NCBI GenBank assembly: GCA_964631955.1
Contig: CAZWBA010000003.1
Location: forward strand, 248,001-312,000
DNA: 64,000 nt
From: CAMLJR01 sp964631955
GTDB taxonomy: Bacteria; Pseudomonadota; Gammaproteobacteria; Pseudomonadales; CAMLJR01
Reading direction: 5' to 3'
The position numbers and the translations under genes were made by a program. The notes under the pieces are model-generated. The model made no database searches, was not told the origin of the DNA, and saw only the letters and a program-made list of their open reading frames with translations. Positions 43,757 through 52,821 of the stretch are shown here, piece by piece (position 1 is the first letter of the stretch; each line of letters opens with the position of its first letter).

Positions 43757-43882
43757 CCTCCCCTGCGTAGTAGGGGAGGTGGCTCGCGCAGCGAGACGGA
43801 GGGGTCGTCTATAAAACCAACCCCCTCGCCCCTACGGGGTACTCCCCTTTAGGACCTTTAGGTCCCTATTTCATAGGGGGAG
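43757..43882. repeat. Palindromic intergenic repeat, copy 2 (inside an efflux operon)
   Basis: A second copy of the element at 20031-20138, in the same orientation on the plus strand. It shares the first hairpin pattern (CCTCCCCTGC paired with GGGGAGG), the GGTGGCTCGCGCAGCGAGAC block, GGAGGGGTC, the CCCCTCGCCCC block and the final ACTCCCC/GGGGGAG hairpin. It is longer because the last hairpin holds an extra inner hairpin (AGGACCTTTAGGTCC). It lies between the stop of the adaptor gene and the start of the pump gene, so it would be transcribed within the operon message as its reverse complement. Confidence 0.82.
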
Positions 43883-43894
43883 CCTTTAGCATGA

Positions 43895-45250
43895 TCACAA
43901 TTTCACTTTCGGTGATGCCGATTTTTCTTCGTCAATTGTCGCTGCCACTTTGCGCACGCCATCTTTGCTGATGGGCGGTTTAGATTCCGCGTTAGCGGTC
44001 GTCGCATTTTCCTGCGGAGCGACTGTCATGCCGGGGCGCACGCGCTGCAGGCCGCCCACCACAACGCGCTCGCCCTGCTGCAAACCGCTGCGCACGACGC
44101 GACGATTTTCATGAATGCCACCGAGTTCGACCGCGCGATACTCGATCGCATTTTGCGCATTCACCACCATCACGTATTTGCGGTCCTGATCCGTCGCCAC
44201 CGCTTCATCGTCGATCAGCGCCGCGGTGTATTTGCCGCTGCCCTGCAATTTCACGCGCGCAAGCATGCCGGGCGTGAACAGATGATCGGGATTATCGAGC
44301 AGTGCACGCGCGCGAATCGTTCCGGTTTCAGGATTCAACACGTTGTCAACGAAGTTCATTCTGCCCGCGTGCGGAAAATCGCTTTCGTTAGCCAGACCGA
44401 TGAAAACCGGATTGGGGGTGTCGCGCGAACTCGGGCGCTCGCCGCGCTTTGCCAGACTGGCGTATTTCAGATAGGTCTGCTCATCGCCCTCGAAGTACAC
44501 ATAGATCGGATCGAGCGAAACCACCGACGTCAGAATCGTTTCGCCGGCATTGACGTAGTTACCCACCGTAATTTCAGCGCGCGAAACGCGGCCATCGATC
44601 GGCGCCGTTACCTGTGTGTATTCGAGATCGAGTTTTGCGGCATCCATCGCCGCGCGCGCTGCGAGCTGATCGGCGCGCGACTGATTGAGATCACTCGAAC
44701 GCTGATCGAATTCTTCCTGCGACACCGCACGCGCCGCCAATAATTTCTGCGAGCGCGCCAGTTCGGTCTGCGCCAGTTCGGCACGCGCCTGCGCGCGCAC
44801 GAATTCAGCCTGCGCGCGCTCGAACTGCACACGGTAAGGGCGCGGATCGATGACAAACAGCACATCGCCTTTCTTCACCTCCTTGCCTTCGGCGAATTTC
44901 ACCTGATCGATATATCCGCTCACACGCGGGCGTAATTTCACCGCCTCAACCGCTTCAAAGCGCCCGGTGAACGTATCCCAGTCGGTCACTTCGCTCGCTG
45001 CCACCGTCGCCACATGCACCGCCGGAGGCGGTGGTGCCGCACCGGCCGCCGTGCCCTTGCTGCAACCGGTCAGCCCGAATGCAATGGCGACGACACCGGC
45101 GGCAACTGTCAGCGCACGGAGGGGGCGAAGAGGGATTCGGTTCGACGATGCTGCGGTTATCGATGATGTTGCGCTTGCGGAAGATGCTGTCATTGCTGCA
45201 GGAAAGGTTGCAGCAGCTGCGGGGTTTGCATTCAATGCCGGCTGATTCAT
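43895..45250 (-). CDS. RND periplasmic adaptor lipoprotein, MexE-like
   Basis: Membrane-fusion protein linking pump and channel. The product is 451 residues. Lipobox LTGCSK puts the acylated Cys at residue 63. The signal is preceded by about 37 Ala/Ser/Thr-rich residues (MNQPALNANPAAAATFPAAM), an unusually long n-region. GGAG 8 bases before the ATG supports this start, but an internal ATG at residue 20 (45193) is possible. The lipoyl/barrel parts include DTFTGRFEAVEAVKLRPRVS, a coiled-coil hairpin (about 150-210) and APIDGRVSRAEITVGNYV. It is the first gene of the operon, divergent from a TetR regulator. Confidence 0.93.
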   Translation of the reverse strand: MNQPALNANPAAAATFPAAMTASSASATSSITAASSNRIPLRPLRALTVAAGVVAIAFGLTGCSKGTAAGAAPPPPAVHVATVAASEVTDWDTFTGRFEAVEAVKLRPRVSGYIDQVKFAEGKEVKKGDVLFVIDPRPYRVQFERAQAEFVRAQARAELAQTELARSQKLLAARAVSQEEFDQRSSDLNQSRADQLAARAAMDAAKLDLEYTQVTAPIDGRVSRAEITVGNYVNAGETILTSVVSLDPIYVYFEGDEQTYLKYASLAKRGERPSSRDTPNPVFIGLANESDFPHAGRMNFVDNVLNPETGTIRARALLDNPDHLFTPGMLARVKLQGSGKYTAALIDDEAVATDQDRKYVMVVNAQNAIEYRAVELGGIHENRRVVRSGLQQGERVVVGGLQRVRPGMTVAPQENATTANAESKPPISKDGVRKVAATIDEEKSASPKVKL

Positions 45251-45464
45251 GCGGCTACTCCATCAGGTAATGCACAGGTAAACTACGCGGGTTTACGGCG
45301 CCACGAAGGCACCGTCCAATAATTCGAAAGCAGTGCAGACGCTTTACACCGGATTGACGACAAAAAGCTGGCAGAAAAAAAGATTGATAAAACAGACCGC
45401 ATCATTGTCATAAATCAAGGAACAGGTGTATGAGCATCGCCCGATAACTGCTATGCTGATGTTA

Positions 45465-45480
45465 GTTACCGGTCAGTAAC
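45465..45480. promoter_or_regulatory. Palindromic operator candidate 1 for the TetR regulator
   Basis: Inverted repeat GTTAC-N6-GTAAC (spacer CGGTCA) in the adaptor-tetR intergenic region. A similar site lies 24 bp further along, centre to centre. Paired palindromes in a divergent promoter region are typical of TetR-family autoregulators of efflux pumps. Confidence 0.55.
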
Positions 45481-45487
45481 CTACAAA

Positions 45488-45505
45488 TGTTACTAGGCGG
45501 TAACA
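45488..45505. promoter_or_regulatory. Palindromic operator candidate 2 for the TetR regulator
   Basis: Inverted repeat TGTTAC-N6-GTAACA (spacer TAGGCG), sharing the GTTAC/GTAAC half-sites with the site at 45465-45480. It ends 30 bases before the regulator's ATG, well placed for autoregulation. Confidence 0.55.
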
Positions 45506-45535
45506 GCATGTCAAGAATTTTTTTGTCATGGGCAT

Positions 45536-46207
45536 ATGTCATTTATGAGTAAGCAGCCAGATACGACAGCCAGACCACCAGCCGTCGCCAAACAGAATGA
45601 GTCTGCCGCCAATTCGGCCAAATGTTGCGAGCCCGCCAAAATGCGCGTGCGCGATCGCATCTTCGAAACCGCCTGCGATATGTTTTATAACCAGGGCATT
45701 CGCTGTGTGGGGGTCGATGCCATTGCGAGCGAAGCCGGCACCAACAAGATGAGCTTCTATCGCAATTTCGCTTCGAAAGATGTATTGGTCGCCGAATATT
45801 TAAAATCCCTGGAAGAAGAGCACTGGGCGTGGTGGGACCAGACCATCGCACCGCACGCGGGCGACGCGCGTCGTCAGATCGAAGCGCTATTCGATGCGTG
45901 GGTATTAAAGTCGCGCAAACAGGATGGACATGGCTGTGCGTTCGTTAACGCTGCCGTGGAAATACGCGAGCCGGAACATCCGGGCCTCGAAGTCGTGCAC
46001 AAGGCGAAGGCGGAAAAACGCCGGCGTTTTCGCAAACTCGCCAAGCAGGCCGGCGCCAGCGCGCCCGATCAGCTCGGCGATGCCCTCACATTACTGGCCG
46101 AGGGCGGAGCGATGTCGCGCCTGGCCTTCGTCTGTCAGGAAGGGCCGGCCGATAACGCACCAAAAATCGTGCGCAAATTACTGGATGTCTATATCGGCAC
46201 CAAATGA
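45536..46207 (+). CDS. TetR/AcrR-family transcriptional regulator
   Basis: A 223-residue regulator. An N-terminal polar tail of about 35 residues precedes the HTH (about 38-85) with RDRIFETACDMFYNQGIRCV, VDAIASEAGTNKMSFYRNFA and SKDVLVAEYL. The C-terminal ligand-binding domain (about 95-220) includes DGHGCAFVNAAVEI, a pattern common in this family. It is divergent from the RND operon and flanked by two palindromic sites, so it is most likely the pump's local repressor. An alternative ATG three codons downstream is possible. It is convergent with lhr. Confidence 0.92.
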   Translation: MSFMSKQPDTTARPPAVAKQNESAANSAKCCEPAKMRVRDRIFETACDMFYNQGIRCVGVDAIASEAGTNKMSFYRNFASKDVLVAEYLKSLEEEHWAWWDQTIAPHAGDARRQIEALFDAWVLKSRKQDGHGCAFVNAAVEIREPEHPGLEVVHKAKAEKRRRFRKLAKQAGASAPDQLGDALTLLAEGGAMSRLAFVCQEGPADNAPKIVRKLLDVYIGTK

Positions 46208-46266
46208 TCCGGGCGGTAGCGGATTCGAGCATGTATCCACGCGGATGCAGTTAAACGATCCGAACG

Positions 46267-49200
46267 TCACTTCAACTTCCAATCCGGTTTCTGGCGAAAC
46301 GCTTTCGCACGCAATGGCCGCAATTGTGGCGCGCCCGGCGTCCGCATGATCAACGCATTTTTCAATTCGTGTTCGTCTTCGCGATCGACTGGTCCGAGCC
46401 ACTGAATCTCATCGGCAATCAAAACACCGATCGCAACACCATCGCGATATAGCACGCGGTTTCCCGCAAGCGCAGGTACTTTTGGGCCAGGCACAATGAT
46501 GCCGACGAGATTGAGCGGATCGGCACCGCTCACACAAACCAGCTCGCCGCAATTTTCGTCTTTTGTTTCTTCATTTCCTTTTTCTTTGTCTCTACGTACG
46601 GCCCGTAGTGACGCGAGCGCCTCGGGCAACGCGAATTGTTCGCCGCTGATACCGCCGACAAAACGCCCGCCGCGAATTTCACCGCGCGCTTCGAGACGGC
46701 GAAATACGCGTAATAAATCGCGCCACGGCGGCAACCATTCGGCTTCGCGCGCGAGCATGCGCCAGAAAATTACGCCGTAGCGACGCAATAACGTATGCGC
46801 GATATATTCGAGCGCGTCGCTGTCGCTGCCTTTGCCTTCCATCAAAGCTTTATTTTGGCGCACAAGCGACCAGCGGCCCGCATCCTGAATACCGAACATC
46901 GCGGTGCGCCCACGCCGACGTGAACTCGAATGACCAGTCAACGGCTTACGTTTATCCAGTGGCAACAACAGCGCGCGAATACCCGCAAAACTATCCGAAG
47001 TAATTCGACCTGACGCGACGAGCTCGGCAAGCGCCTCTTCGGCCTCCGTCGGCAGCATGCGTTCGCCATCGACGATTTCATCGAAAAACGACGCACCGTA
47101 TTGCTGTAAATATTCGAGCACGCGTTGCGCACGCGAACCCATTGCCGGTTGCTCGATATTTTTTTCCTGCGTTCCGCTTTGCAAACTGGACGCCGCCGCG
47201 CCCCAGATCGGCATATTGCGACGCGTCACCAGTGCAATCGGCGTGCTGCGCACAGGCCCTGCGCGTTTACTGTTTTCGTTGACTTTCGGTTTCGCCAGCC
47301 GCGCCCAGCCGGCGCGACCCGATAAACACAGATCATCGAGCCAGGTGAAATCGTAATTCTGCAAACGCGCCGGCAATATCTCGCTTTCCCACGCAATCGC
47401 CGCCGCTTCAAAACCTTCGAGATTCGCCAGCACCGATGCAAGCGCATCGGGGCCCTCCTTGCGGGCGTCGCTGGCGATACTTTGCCACTTGAATAAAAAG
47501 CGCATGAAATCCTGCGCGGTGACAGGCTCGATCTCCGCACGCAAGCGATTAACCGTGTAGCGATGAATGCGCGCAAGCAATCCACGCTCACACCATTCGA
47601 CAGTTTCTTCAGCTGCGCCTGATGTGAACTTACCTCGCAGCACAAAGCCTTCCTGCTCCAGTGAAAGCAACGCAATATCGATCTCGCCAATATTTAATCC
47701 AAGCGAAACTTCGAGTTCATTCGCAGTGATCGGTCCTAAAATGCCGAGACGACCACGTACAATTTCAACGAGCGCTTTCTCACGCGTTAAATTTTCCTGC
47801 GTGTACATTTCAGGTACATCGACCTTTGGATTTAATTTCGCGCCGGGGAACATAACGAGAAATCTTGGCAGACGCTCGGTTGCGATCCAGAGATTGGCTG
47901 TGACGGAATTTATATCCAATTGTGTTGCACGCTTAACCTTCGCCAATTGCGTAATTAATTCCGACCACCCAGCATGCGAAGCAATTTCGTCTTCAGTTAA
48001 AAAACCACACCACATCAACGCATCATGCAATTCATCGGCATTACCCGCATCGGGAAACGCTTCATCACGCACACGCGCAATCGCCTGCTCGTCGAGCTTG
48101 CCGATATCGTTCGCGCTCGACGGATCGAGCCAGCGCCGACCCATCACCGCCTGCGTGCGTCGCTCCTCCAGCGGAGCGTCGTCGAGATATTGATAAGGTC
48201 GCGCCGCCAAAACCTGCAGCGCGAGCGGCGAGGGTTCGGTCACATCGCGCGCGACAATCTCGATCTTTTTTGTCTCGATGCGCTTGAGCAATGCGATCAA
48301 ACCATCGATATCCATCGCCTCTTTCAAACAATCGTCGATAGTTTGCTGCACGAGTGGATGATCGGGGATTTCACGCGGACCCGTGATATTTTCCGCGCAC
48401 GCGATCTGATCAGGAAATACATCGCACAATAAATCTTCCGCGTACATGCGCTGCAACTGCGGCGGTGTTTTCTTGCCGGCGCGAAAACGCGGAATCGCGA
48501 GTGCGATATTTGCCGTCCAGCGCCAGCGCGCCGTAAACATCGGCGCATCGAGCATCGCCTGCACCAGCACATCGCGCACGGTTTTCGAATTTAAATAATG
48601 CGCGACCTCTTCGAGCGGAAAACTGTGACTCGTGCTCAACGAAATGATGATCGAATCTTCGGTCGCCGCCGCCTGCAATTCGATATCGAATTTACGGCAG
48701 AAACGTTTGCGCAACGCGAGACCCCACGCGCGATTGATGCGACTGCCGAACGGTGCATGAATCACCAGCTGCATGCCGCCCGTTTCGTCGAAAAAACGTT
48801 CGAAAATAATTTTGTCCTGCGTCGGCAGGGTACCGATGGCGATTTGCGCCGCACTTAAATAATCGACAATCTGCAGAGAAGCGATTGCATCAAGACCCAC
48901 TTCGTTTTGCAACCACTGCAAATTTTCATCGCGCCCGTTCTGTGTTTCATTGGAATAGCTTTGCGTTTCGAGCATGCCGCGCAAACGCGACACTGCATGC
49001 GACAATTCATCGCTGCGACCCGGCGCTTCACCGAGCCAGAATGGAATCGACGGCGGCATGCCTTTCGCATCCTCGACGCGCACACGCCCCGCTTCGACAC
49101 GCAAAATGCGGTACGAGGTATTGCCGAGTTGAAAAATGTCGCCGGCCAGACTTTCCACCGCGAAATCCTCGTTGAGCGTACCGACGACGAAACCTTCGGG

Positions 49201-50736
49201 CTCAAGCACAACGTTGTAATCCGCGTTATCGGGAATCGCACCGCCAGAGGTGAGCGCGGTCAAACGCGCGCCGCGACGGCCGCGCAATTGTTTTTGCACC
49301 GCATCGTGATGAATATACTGGCGCGCCGGCCCGCGCTTCATGCCGTAACCTTCGGCGAGCAGCCTGATCGTGTCGTCGAAAATTTTTCGGGTTAATTTTC
49401 GATACGGATACGCGCCGGTAATCAATTCGAATAATTCATCCTCATTCCACTCCTGTGCAGCAACCTCTGCGACGATCTGCTGCGCAAGCACATCGAGGGG
49501 CTGCTCGGGAATCAATAAATGATCGAGCTCACCGCGGCGCACCGCATCGAGCAGCGCCGCGCATTCGACGAGCTCATCGCGCGACAGCGGAAAAATGCGC
49601 GCCTTCGGCAAACCCGATACCGAGTGCCCCGCGCGACCCGCGCGCTGCAGAAACATCGCAATCGATCGACAGGCGCCGATCTGGCAAACCAGATTCACAT
49701 CGCCGATATCGATACCGAGTTCGAGCGATGCGGTGGCGACGAGAGCCTTTAATTGTCCCGCCTTCAAACGCTGTTCGGCATCGAAACGCAACTCCTTCGC
49801 CATGCTGCCGTGATGCGCGGTGACATACTCGGTGCCGATGCGCTCGGATAAATGCCGCGCCACACGCTCGGCATGACGGCGCGTGTTGACGAAAATCAGC
49901 GTGGTGCGGTGCTGCAGCACAAGCGCTGTGAGCTGATCGTAAAGCTGCTGCCACTGCTCGTTCGACATCACCGCTTCGAGCGGCGAGGGCGGCGTGATGA
50001 TTTGCAGATCGCGTTTGCGAATGTGACCGCTGTCGACGATTACACACTCTTCGATTTTCTTTTTCGCACCAGTTAAAAATTGCGCGACGATTTCGATCGG
50101 CTTTTGTGTGGCTGACAAACCGATGCGCTGCACAGGTATTTCACACAGCGCCTGCAGACGTTCGAGCGACAACGCAAGATGCGAACCGCGCTTGCTGTTC
50201 ACCAGCGCGTGAATTTCGTCGACGATCACCGTGCGCACATTGCGCAACATGTCGCGACCCGATTCGGAACCGAGCAGAATATAAAGCGATTCGGGCGTGG
50301 TGATGGTGATATGCGGCGCGAGTTTGCGCATCGCCGTGCGTTCGGCCTGCGTGGTATCGCCGGTGCGCACCCAGGTGCGAATCGCCACGTCGGGTTCGCC
50401 GCGTTTTTGCAATTGCTCGCGAATACCCTGGAGCGGCATTTCGAGATTGCGCTGAATATCGTTCGATAGCGCTTTTAATGGCGATATATAAAGAACGGTG
50501 GTTTTATCGGGGAGCGGACCGCTCCCGCTCTTTGCGCTGCTCACGCCTTCGCGCACGAGCGTATCGAGCGCACTCATAAATGCAGCCAGCGTTTTACCCG
50601 AACCCGTCGGCGCCGCAATCAGCACATCGCGCCCCGACTTGATCGCGGGCCACGCCTGCAATTGCGTCGGCGTCGCGCTTTCGAATGCAGATTCAAGCCA
50701 GGTGGTGACGGCGGGATGGAAGAGTTCGGCGGTCAT
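46267..50736 (-). CDS. lhr: Large DEAD/DEAH-box helicase Lhr
   Basis: ATP-dependent superfamily 2 helicase implicated in DNA repair. The product is 1489 residues (E. coli Lhr is 1538). The N-terminal helicase core has AAPTGSGKTLAAFMSALD (Walker A), VIVDEIHALVNSKRGSHLAL (DEIH box), ATQKPIEIVAQFL, and RAGRAGHSVSG in motif VI. It is followed by a winged helix, the Lhr-specific beta-barrel region and a long C-terminal Lhr extension. No break is seen over 4.4 kb. It stands alone between the convergent tetR and the SGNH gene on the same strand. Confidence 0.94.
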   Translation of the reverse strand: MTAELFHPAVTTWLESAFESATPTQLQAWPAIKSGRDVLIAAPTGSGKTLAAFMSALDTLVREGVSSAKSGSGPLPDKTTVLYISPLKALSNDIQRNLEMPLQGIREQLQKRGEPDVAIRTWVRTGDTTQAERTAMRKLAPHITITTPESLYILLGSESGRDMLRNVRTVIVDEIHALVNSKRGSHLALSLERLQALCEIPVQRIGLSATQKPIEIVAQFLTGAKKKIEECVIVDSGHIRKRDLQIITPPSPLEAVMSNEQWQQLYDQLTALVLQHRTTLIFVNTRRHAERVARHLSERIGTEYVTAHHGSMAKELRFDAEQRLKAGQLKALVATASLELGIDIGDVNLVCQIGACRSIAMFLQRAGRAGHSVSGLPKARIFPLSRDELVECAALLDAVRRGELDHLLIPEQPLDVLAQQIVAEVAAQEWNEDELFELITGAYPYRKLTRKIFDDTIRLLAEGYGMKRGPARQYIHHDAVQKQLRGRRGARLTALTSGGAIPDNADYNVVLEPEGFVVGTLNEDFAVESLAGDIFQLGNTSYRILRVEAGRVRVEDAKGMPPSIPFWLGEAPGRSDELSHAVSRLRGMLETQSYSNETQNGRDENLQWLQNEVGLDAIASLQIVDYLSAAQIAIGTLPTQDKIIFERFFDETGGMQLVIHAPFGSRINRAWGLALRKRFCRKFDIELQAAATEDSIIISLSTSHSFPLEEVAHYLNSKTVRDVLVQAMLDAPMFTARWRWTANIALAIPRFRAGKKTPPQLQRMYAEDLLCDVFPDQIACAENITGPREIPDHPLVQQTIDDCLKEAMDIDGLIALLKRIETKKIEIVARDVTEPSPLALQVLAARPYQYLDDAPLEERRTQAVMGRRWLDPSSANDIGKLDEQAIARVRDEAFPDAGNADELHDALMWCGFLTEDEIASHAGWSELITQLAKVKRATQLDINSVTANLWIATERLPRFLVMFPGAKLNPKVDVPEMYTQENLTREKALVEIVRGRLGILGPITANELEVSLGLNIGEIDIALLSLEQEGFVLRGKFTSGAAEETVEWCERGLLARIHRYTVNRLRAEIEPVTAQDFMRFLFKWQSIASDARKEGPDALASVLANLEGFEAAAIAWESEILPARLQNYDFTWLDDLCLSGRAGWARLAKPKVNENSKRAGPVRSTPIALVTRRNMPIWGAAASSLQSGTQEKNIEQPAMGSRAQRVLEYLQQYGASFFDEIVDGERMLPTEAEEALAELVASGRITSDSFAGIRALLLPLDKRKPLTGHSSSRRRGRTAMFGIQDAGRWSLVRQNKALMEGKGSDSDALEYIAHTLLRRYGVIFWRMLAREAEWLPPWRDLLRVFRRLEARGEIRGGRFVGGISGEQFALPEALASLRAVRRDKEKGNEETKDENCGELVCVSGADPLNLVGIIVPGPKVPALAGNRVLYRDGVAIGVLIADEIQWLGPVDREDEHELKNALIMRTPGAPQLRPLRAKAFRQKPDWKLK

Positions 50737-50840
50737 GATCGGCCCACTGGAGTTTGTGGTTCGATTGTACTCCGCTCGTCAAGAGGCGCTGCGAATCCGC
50801 CGGATTGCGCCATCCGGTACGAATGGCGCTGCGCGCCGAA

Positions 50841-51482
50841 TCAGATCGCCTCGACAATCATATCGGCCAGAAGCTTTTGGCCCAGATCGTTGGGATGCAC
50901 AAAATCGGTCGTGACCTGCTGAATGGTGTAACCTTTCGACTGTACGTATCCCTGATAGTCGAGCAGCGTGAAATTCGGATAGCTGGCCTGCACACTCAGC
51001 AGGGCAGCGGAGATCGCCCACCACTGCGTCTGCCAGCCGCCGTTATTGGCTGCATCGGGTGTTGGAAAAATCCATAGAACCCGCGTGGAGGAAGGTATTT
51101 TCGTCATGATTTCACGCACCGCGGATTCGAATTCCTGCCGGGCGTTCAGGTGCGGATTGCCCCTGAGATAACCGATGTCGTTGGTGCCCATGCTCATGAC
51201 AACGACGTCGGCCCGCAGATTTTTACTTCTGATTGCGGCGAGACGGGTACGCCAGTACGCCTTGTAATCGGGATGAACTATCGCGAATCCGCCAAATGCC
51301 TGATACACGGGAACGATGCCTTTCCGGCTGAGCAGTTGCGCCGCCATGATCGTTTCGGCAGAGCCGTGTATGATCGAATCGCCCACGTTCCACACCACGT
51401 AATTGACTCTTCCTTCCGGCTCTTTGCATGCAGCAAGAACTACCGCCAGTACGACGATCAATAATCGATTAATCATTTTCAT
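50841..51482 (-). CDS. SGNH/GDSL-type hydrolase lipoprotein
   Basis: A 213-residue predicted lipoprotein. The signal MKMINRLLIVVLAVVLAACK gives an acylated Cys at residue 19. Block I is NVGDSIIHGSAET with nucleophile Ser36; block III is MSMGTNDIGYLRGN with the Asn; the catalytic Asp and His are in DFVHPNDLGQKLLAD. This is the SGNH fold of esterases, lipases and acyl-carbohydrate deacetylases; the substrate is unknown. I chose the ATG at 51482 because GGAAA precedes it; upstream in-frame starts lack a signal peptide. It follows lhr's start by about 100 bp on the same strand. Confidence 0.85.
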   Translation of the reverse strand: MKMINRLLIVVLAVVLAACKEPEGRVNYVVWNVGDSIIHGSAETIMAAQLLSRKGIVPVYQAFGGFAIVHPDYKAYWRTRLAAIRSKNLRADVVVMSMGTNDIGYLRGNPHLNARQEFESAVREIMTKIPSSTRVLWIFPTPDAANNGGWQTQWWAISAALLSVQASYPNFTLLDYQGYVQSKGYTIQQVTTDFVHPNDLGQKLLADMIVEAI

Positions 51483-51689
51483 CTCAAATTTCCTTTTGTG
51501 CGTTATCTGTAATGAAACCGTCGACATGGTAGAACAGCCAGCTGCGCCGCCCAAGCGCGACAATTGAATTTTTCGTGATACCCGGACGGCGTTGTCATTT
51601 CATCTCTTAATAATTATTTAAGTTGTAAAACGTACGTCATTCTTTTTAGATACGCCTCTTCCTCCCCGCATTGAACAGTTGCACTCACG

Positions 51690-52817
51690 ATGAGCAATCC
51701 TCAATTACGAAAACGCCTCCTTATTGCGGGGCTATGTTTGGTCGTCATATTCGGCGGTTTACTGGGTTTCGATCTGCTTCGCAAAATCATGATGGGCAAA
51801 CATTTCGCGTCGTATCGTCCGCCTGCGATTCCGGTAACTGTCGAGCAGGTAACAGCCAGTGAAGTGCCTCGCAGCATCGAGGCGATCGGTTCGCTCGAAG
51901 CAGTGCGGCAAGTGACGATGGCTCCCGAAGTGAGCGGTCGTATTACGCAGCTGCATTTCACACCGGGCACTGAAGTGAAAAGCGGCGCGCCGCTGCTGCA
52001 ACTGAACGACGGTCCCGAGCAGGGCGATCTGCTGCGTTTGCGCGCGCAAGCAAAACTGGCGCGCATCAATCTCGAACGCTCGCTGAAATTATTGCCGCTC
52101 GCGATTTCGCAAAGCGATATCGATACGCAGCAAGCGGCGCTCGATGCGATCGAAGGCGACATTGCGCGCACTGAGGCGCTTATCGCGCAGAAGGCGATTC
52201 GTGCGCCGTTCAGCGGTCAGCTCGGTGTGCAGCGCGTGCATCTCGGCGATTACGTCAATGCGGGCACGCCGCTCATCACGCTGACCGATCTGAATTCGCT
52301 GTATCTGAACATGACGCTGCCCGAGCAATGGCACGGCCGTCTGCACATGGGACAGGAAGTTTTGTTTTCGGTCGATGCGCTGCCAGAACAACAATTCAAC
52401 GCAAAAATCATTGCGATCGAGCCGCAGGTCGGCGTCGATACGCGCGCGATCCGATTGCAGGCTCACCTCGACAATCCGAAACGTCTGTTGGCGCCCGGCA
52501 TGTTCGCGCGCGCCGCATTGCAGATGCAGGCGGAAAAAAATGTCGTAAGCGTGCCCGCGATTGCCATCGATTACAGCATTCACGGCGATTCGGTTTACGT
52601 CATCAATAAAAAGGATGGCAGAATTTTCGTGGCCCGCACGCTGGTGCAAACCGATGGTCATCACGGTGATCGCGTCATCGTGCGCAGCGGTCTCAAGGCG
52701 GGCGACATCATCGTGACCAGCGGTCAGGTGAAACTGCATGAGGGCGCCGAAGTGCAAATCGTACAGGACAAAACCCTGATCGACGCCGCGCAGAAAAATC
52801 AGGGACGGGTGGAATAA
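51690..52817 (+). CDS. RND periplasmic adaptor, MexH-like
   Basis: A 375-residue membrane-fusion protein. It has an uncleaved N-terminal membrane anchor (LLIAGLCLVVIFGGLLGFDL), not a lipobox, in contrast to the other adaptor in the window. It then has PVTVEQVTASEVPRSIEAIG, a short coiled-coil hairpin (about 110-160), IRAPFSGQLGVQRVHLGDYV (lipoyl half-motif) and a beta-barrel domain. The next gene starts 4 bp after its stop, so the two are one operon. No outer-membrane channel gene is adjacent; TolC-type sharing is probable. Confidence 0.92.
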   Translation: MSNPQLRKRLLIAGLCLVVIFGGLLGFDLLRKIMMGKHFASYRPPAIPVTVEQVTASEVPRSIEAIGSLEAVRQVTMAPEVSGRITQLHFTPGTEVKSGAPLLQLNDGPEQGDLLRLRAQAKLARINLERSLKLLPLAISQSDIDTQQAALDAIEGDIARTEALIAQKAIRAPFSGQLGVQRVHLGDYVNAGTPLITLTDLNSLYLNMTLPEQWHGRLHMGQEVLFSVDALPEQQFNAKIIAIEPQVGVDTRAIRLQAHLDNPKRLLAPGMFARAALQMQAEKNVVSVPAIAIDYSIHGDSVYVINKKDGRIFVARTLVQTDGHHGDRVIVRSGLKAGDIIVTSGQVKLHEGAEVQIVQDKTLIDAAQKNQGRVE

Positions 52818-52821
52818 CGCG

